NCBI GenBank assembly: GCA_016284575.1
Contig: JAEEPD010000095.1
Span: forward strand, 1 to 17,223
Origin: Bacillota bacterium
GTDB taxonomy: Bacteria; Bacillota; Clostridia; Peptostreptococcales; Anaerovoracaceae
Direction of reading: 5' to 3'
Length of the DNA: 17,223 bases
Under the pieces are notes generated by a model. The model saw only the letters and a list, made by a program, of their open reading frames with translations. It did not search any database and was not told the DNA's origin. Position 1 is the stretch's first letter, and each line of letters starts with the position of its first letter. Position numbers and translations under genes: made by a program. Positions 14,212-17,223 of this stretch are shown here, piece after piece.

Positions 14212-15181
14212 TTACGATCTGGTTATAATAGGCGGAGGCCCCGCAGGCATGGCTGCTGCAGTTTCCGCAAAGGACAGCGGCATAGACAGCATACTCATAC
14301 TGGAGCGCGACGATAAGCTGGGCGGCATCCTGAACCAGTGCATCCACAACGGCTTCGGCCTCCATCACTTCAAGGAGGAGCTTACCGGTCCCGAATATGC
14401 CCAGCGCTACATAGACATGGTGAAGGAACGGGGCATTGAGTACCGCCTGGACTGCATGGTTTTGGAGATCAGTCCCGAAAGGCTCATAACTGCCACCAAC
14501 AAGAAGGACGGCATCTTCCAGGTGCAGGCCGGCGCCATAGTGCTGGCCATGGGCTGCAGGGAGAGGACCAGAGGGTCCCTTAACATCCCGGGCTACCGTC
14601 CCGCAGGCATCTACACTGCAGGAACCGCCCAGAAGCTGGTCAATATCGACGGCCTGATGCCAGGAAAGCGCATCGTGGTCCTGGGAAGCGGTGACGTGGG
14701 CCTCATCATGGCCCGCAGAATGACCCTTGAGGGCGCTGAGGTCCTGGCTGTGGCAGAGATAATGCCCAAGAGCGGCGGACTTCAGAGAAACATAGTCCAG
14801 TGCCTCAACGATTTTGGCATCCCGCTACTTCTCTCCACCACCGTTGTTGACATTCAGGGCAAGGAGAGGGTAGAGGGCGTCACCCTGGCAAAGGTGGACG
14901 AAAAGCTTAAGCCCATCCCCGGCACTGAGACCCATTACGACTGTGACTGCCTGCTGCTTTCCACAGGTCTGATCCCCGAAAACGAGCTGACCCGCAACAT
15001 GGGTGCTGAGATCGACAGAAAGACCAGGGGACCTGTGGTCACAAAGGAATTCGAGACTACTATTCCGGGCGTCTTCGCCGCAGGCAACGTGGTCTCCGTC
15101 CACGGTCTTGTGGATGACGTCAGCAAGGAGGCTCTGATCGCAGGCAAGGCAGCGGCAGAGTACATCAAGGCAAGGGCCTAA
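14204..15181 (+). CDS. FAD/NAD(P)-dependent oxidoreductase, electron partner of the G3P dehydrogenase
   Basis: A 325-residue pyridine-nucleotide-disulfide-type oxidoreductase. It has GGGPAG (10-15) for FAD, a second Rossmann loop GSGDVG (161-166) for NAD(P), and a late GNVV motif that closes the FAD site. There is no CxxC redox pair next to the FAD domain, so it is a simple electron carrier rather than a thioredoxin-reductase. The start is ATG at 14204 with AAGGAGG at 14191-14197. It overlaps the GlpA-like gene by 8 bases (ATGCTTAA), so translation is coupled. Longer in-frame starts upstream lie inside the previous gene and are rejected. It probably passes electrons from the GlpA-like subunit (through its [2Fe-2S] cluster) to NAD or another acceptor. 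This gene order recurs in clostridial glycerol operons. The E. coli gene name glpB is not applied because the architecture differs. Confidence 0.9.
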   Translation: MLNYDLVIIGGGPAGMAAAVSAKDSGIDSILILERDDKLGGILNQCIHNGFGLHHFKEELTGPEYAQRYIDMVKERGIEYRLDCMVLEISPERLITATNKKDGIFQVQAGAIVLAMGCRERTRGSLNIPGYRPAGIYTAGTAQKLVNIDGLMPGKRIVVLGSGDVGLIMARRMTLEGAEVLAVAEIMPKSGGLQRNIVQCLNDFGIPLLLSTTVVDIQGKERVEGVTLAKVDEKLKPIPGTETHYDCDCLLLSTGLIPENELTRNMGAEIDRKTRGPVVTKEFETTIPGVFAAGNVVSVHGLVDDVSKEALIAGKAAAEYIKARA

Positions 15182-15193
15182 GGGAGGAATACC

Positions 15194-15559
15194 ATGGAAA
15201 CGACTTTTCTTACATGCATAATGTGCCCCATAGGCTGCAATCTCAAGGTTGAGCACGAGGGCAAGAACGTAATATCCGTCACCGGAAACACCTGCCCCAG
15301 AGGCAAGGTCTACGGCACCAACGAGATAGGAAACCCCATGAGGGTGGTCACCTCCAGCGTACTGGTGGAGGGCAGCAAAAACGGTTCCGTGCTGGTGAGC
15401 TGCAAGACTGCCGGAGATATTCCCAAGGCGAAGATCAAGGACGCCGCCCTGGCTCTTAAGGGCGTAAAAGTTAAGGCTCCTGTCCATATCGGCGATGTTC
15501 TGGTCAGAAACGTGGCAGACACCGGTGTGGATATCATAGCCACAAGAAACGTGGAATAA
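15194..15559 (+). CDS. DUF1667 cysteine-motif protein (small subunit of the G3P oxidation complex)
   Basis: A 121-residue protein of the DUF1667 family. The N-terminal cysteines follow the pattern C8-x2-C11-x3-C15 ... C34 (CIMCPIGC then TCPRG), consistent with an iron-sulfur or zinc site. A ferredoxin-like beta-rich body follows, and a conserved PKAK stretch at about 77-80. Family members sit at the end of the glpK/oxidoreductase operons in Clostridia and are thought to be electron-transfer subunits, but no member is well characterised that I can name. The ribosome site (GGGAGGA, 15181-15187) lies across the previous stop, and a strong terminator follows. It is the last gene of the glycerol operon. 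The cluster type and role are inference. Confidence 0.88.
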   Translation: METTFLTCIMCPIGCNLKVEHEGKNVISVTGNTCPRGKVYGTNEIGNPMRVVTSSVLVEGSKNGSVLVSCKTAGDIPKAKIKDAALALKGVKVKAPVHIGDVLVRNVADTGVDIIATRNVE

Positions 15560-15573
15560 CGGAATCAACGAAA

Positions 15574-15608
15574 AGGGTTCAGGCCGCAAAGGCTTGAACT
15601 CTTTTTTT
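15574..15608 (+). terminator. Strong intrinsic terminator ending the glycerol operon
   Basis: A 12-base stem, AGGGTTCAGGCC (15574-15585) with GGCTTGAACTCT (15591-15602), includes two G-U pairs and encloses a 5-base GCAAA loop. It is followed by a run of T at 15602-15608. The position, 15 bases after the DUF1667 stop, is right for operon termination. Confidence 0.9.
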
Positions 15609-15621
15609 GCTTTGATATAAT
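15594..15621 (+). promoter_or_regulatory. Promoter of the nucleotidase gene, -35 inside the terminator stem
   Basis: TTGAAC (15594-15599) as -35 and TATAAT (15616-15621) as -10 are separated by 16 bases. The -10 is consensus and the -35 matches 4 of 6. The -35 lies in the 3' arm of the preceding terminator, so the terminator and promoter share bases. A leader of about 40 bases follows before the ATG at 15669. Confidence 0.6.
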
Positions 15622-15668
15622 TATACTAGGGTAAAGCAATCTTATTATTTCACATAAAGGAGCTTGCT

Positions 15669-17223
15669 ATGAAAAATCTAAAAAAACTCACACTCCTTCA
15701 CTCCAACGACATGCATGGAGACTTCCTTGCGGAGCATGTGGATGAAAACCTGGTGGGCGGCATCTCGCTGCTGTCAGGCTACATAAACCGTGCGAGGCGG
15801 GAGGATGAAAACGTCGTCTATGCCATTGCAGGCGACATGTTCAGAGGCTCCATAATAGACTCTGAGTTCCAGGGCATCTCCACCATTCAGATCATGAACA
15901 TGCTGGGCCCGGATGTGGTCACCGTGGGCAACCACGAGGTAGACTACGGCGTGGCGCACCTGCTGTTCCTTGAAAAGTGCGCGGAGTTCCCCATCATCAA
16001 CGCAAACCTTCACATCACCACCAACGGCGCCAGACTGTTCAAATCCCATTACATCCTTGAGATCGACGGCATGAAGGTACTCTTCATCGGCATCATCACC
16101 GATGTGGCTCTTCGCCAGTGCAAGTCCGACGGCCTTATCGGAAGCTTCGTAACGCTGGCGGATGCAGCGGAGGAGGTGGGAAGGATCTGCAACACCTACA
16201 ACGCTGTGGATATCGACTTTACCGTGCTCCTTACCCACATCGGCTTCGAGGAGGACAAGGCTCTTGCTGCTATGCTGGATCCCGCCTGGGGCGTGGACGT
16301 TATCATCGGCGGCCATTCCCACACCTTCCTTACCGAGCCTGCGGTGGTCAACGGCATTCCAATCGTTCAGGCAGGCACGGGTACTGACCAGATAGGCCGC
16401 TTCGACATACTGATCGATACCGACAACAACTGCATCGACAGCTATAAGTGGACTCCGGTTCCAATCAACTCCGAGACCTGCCCAAGGGATACTGCCATAG
16501 AGGAGCTGATCCGCAATTACAAGAGCCGTACAGACGATAAATACGGCCGCATTCTGACCAAATTCGTACGTCAGCTGACTCATCCGGACCGCTACAGAGA
16601 AACAGAACTGGGCGATCTGTTCAGCGACATACTGCGCGATGCCATTGGCGCAGACATCTTCCTTCTGGGTTCAGGCAGCATCAGAAATGAGCAGATGGGA
16701 CCTGTTGTCACCCTGGGGGACCTCCGCGAGTGCTTCCCCTACGACGACCCTGTGCACCTGGTATACGCCACCGGTGCCCAGCTGAGACACATGCTGCTGC
16801 ATGTGTGCCGCGACGGAGCCTTCGCAGGAGAACACACCGAGTTCTACCAGATATCCGACGGCCTGATGTTCGAATACGATCAGGAGAGCCATTCCTTCCT
16901 GCGCTTTGAGTTCAATGGCGAGCCGGTGGAGGACGACCGGGTCTACAGCGTGGGTCTGCAGCATTATCACTATGAAAACATGAAGGATTCATTCGATATC
17001 ACCGCTGAGGAGCTGAAGAAAAATCACAATGACCGGGTGGTAGCAACCTCCTGCCTGCAGATAATCGAGGAGATACTGACAGAGGGAAGACTTCAGGACG
17101 CAAAGGGCGAGGGCAGGATGATCCTCCATCTGCTGAAGGACAGAAAGGTCCGCCAGATCCCTGTAATACTGGATACCGACCCGGGCGTGGACGATACTCT
17201 CGCCATGAAAATGGCCTTCGCAA
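15669..17223 (+). CDS. 5'-nucleotidase / metallophosphatase fused to a nucleoside hydrolase, 3' partial
   Basis: I read this frame base by base from the ATG at 15669 to the window end: 518 codons with no stop. The N-terminal metallophosphatase has NDMH (D14, H16), GDMF (D56), GNHE (N88, H89), H190 in THIG, and GGHSH (H216, H218), the full dimetal site. A 5'-nucleotidase C-terminal domain follows (GSGSIRN, then FPYDDPVH near 350-364). After about residue 480 the frame enters ILDTDPGVDD (500-509), the Ca-binding signature of IunH-type nucleoside hydrolases. The N-terminus starts directly with the catalytic domain and has no signal peptide, so it should be cytoplasmic. One polypeptide could thus take a nucleotide to a nucleoside and then to base plus ribose. 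The ribosome site is AAAGGAG (15656-15662). The end lies beyond the window, so the second domain is seen only as its first signature. Confidence 0.9.
   Translation, partial: MKNLKKLTLLHSNDMHGDFLAEHVDENLVGGISLLSGYINRARREDENVVYAIAGDMFRGSIIDSEFQGISTIQIMNMLGPDVVTVGNHEVDYGVAHLLFLEKCAEFPIINANLHITTNGARLFKSHYILEIDGMKVLFIGIITDVALRQCKSDGLIGSFVTLADAAEEVGRICNTYNAVDIDFTVLLTHIGFEEDKALAAMLDPAWGVDVIIGGHSHTFLTEPAVVNGIPIVQAGTGTDQIGRFDILIDTDNNCIDSYKWTPVPINSETCPRDTAIEELIRNYKSRTDDKYGRILTKFVRQLTHPDRYRETELGDLFSDILRDAIGADIFLLGSGSIRNEQMGPVVTLGDLRECFPYDDPVHLVYATGAQLRHMLLHVCRDGAFAGEHTEFYQISDGLMFEYDQESHSFLRFEFNGEPVEDDRVYSVGLQHYHYENMKDSFDITAEELKKNHNDRVVATSCLQIIEEILTEGRLQDAKGEGRMILHLLKDRKVRQIPVILDTDPGVDDTLAMKMAFA

Noticed and set aside
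15774..16583. 269-codon open frame on the - strand opposite the nucleotidase
   Set aside because: It opposes the metallophosphatase motifs, has no recognisable domain and no ribosome site.

Overview
The window is a gene-dense, fairly GC-rich stretch in which every real gene lies on the + strand. It reads as the chromosome of an anaerobic Bacillota member of the class Clostridia. The reasons are strong GGAGG ribosome sites, GTG and TTG starts mixed with ATG, a glycerol operon of the GlpK / GlpA-like / FAD-NAD oxidoreductase / DUF1667 type, and a DUF454–DUF6110–heavy-metal ATPase neighbourhood. The genus cannot be named from this sequence. I see no tRNA, rRNA, CRISPR, insertion sequence or prophage signal, and no gap between genes exceeds about 210 bases.

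Region 1 (1–6170) is one tightly packed, probably co-transcribed metal operon. It holds the end of an ABC half-transporter (CydC-like), a DUF454/YbaN membrane protein, a small glycine-rich DUF6110 protein, and a P1B-type metal ATPase with an SCA metal motif and an arginine-rich N-terminus. These are followed by a 26-residue membrane microprotein, a small CxxC heavy-metal-binding (HMA) protein, a ZIP-family metal transporter with a GTG start, and a TetR-type regulator. Several junctions are ATGA stop/start overlaps. The ATPase looks like the P1B-6 class that includes FezB of ferrosomes (membrane-bounded iron-storage organelles), so this block is a candidate fez-like system. That is an inference from family features, not a demonstrated function.

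Region 2 (6171–9974) has an operator-rich gap with three GTTAGC half-sites, one part resembling a DtxR/IdeR iron box. Two back-to-back ABC half-transporters follow, whose Walker B and D-loop sequences resemble the YbtPQ/IrtAB siderophore-importer group, and then a good intrinsic terminator. Together, regions 1 and 2 look like an iron or transition-metal acquisition and storage locus.

Region 3 (9975–15608) is a glycerol / glycerol-3-phosphate operon: a membrane-anchored endonuclease/exonuclease/phosphatase-fold hydrolase, glycerol kinase, a GlpA-like FAD dehydrogenase with a C-terminal [2Fe-2S] domain, a second FAD/NAD oxidoreductase, and a DUF1667 cysteine protein. A strong terminator closes it. 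Glycerol is phosphorylated and then oxidised, with electrons probably passing through the iron-sulfur and flavin subunits.

Region 4 (15594–17223) begins with a promoter whose -35 lies inside the preceding terminator stem. It drives a cytoplasmic 5'-nucleotidase that runs in frame, without a stop, into the DTDPGVDD signature of a nucleoside hydrolase. The window ends inside this apparent two-enzyme nucleotide-salvage fusion.
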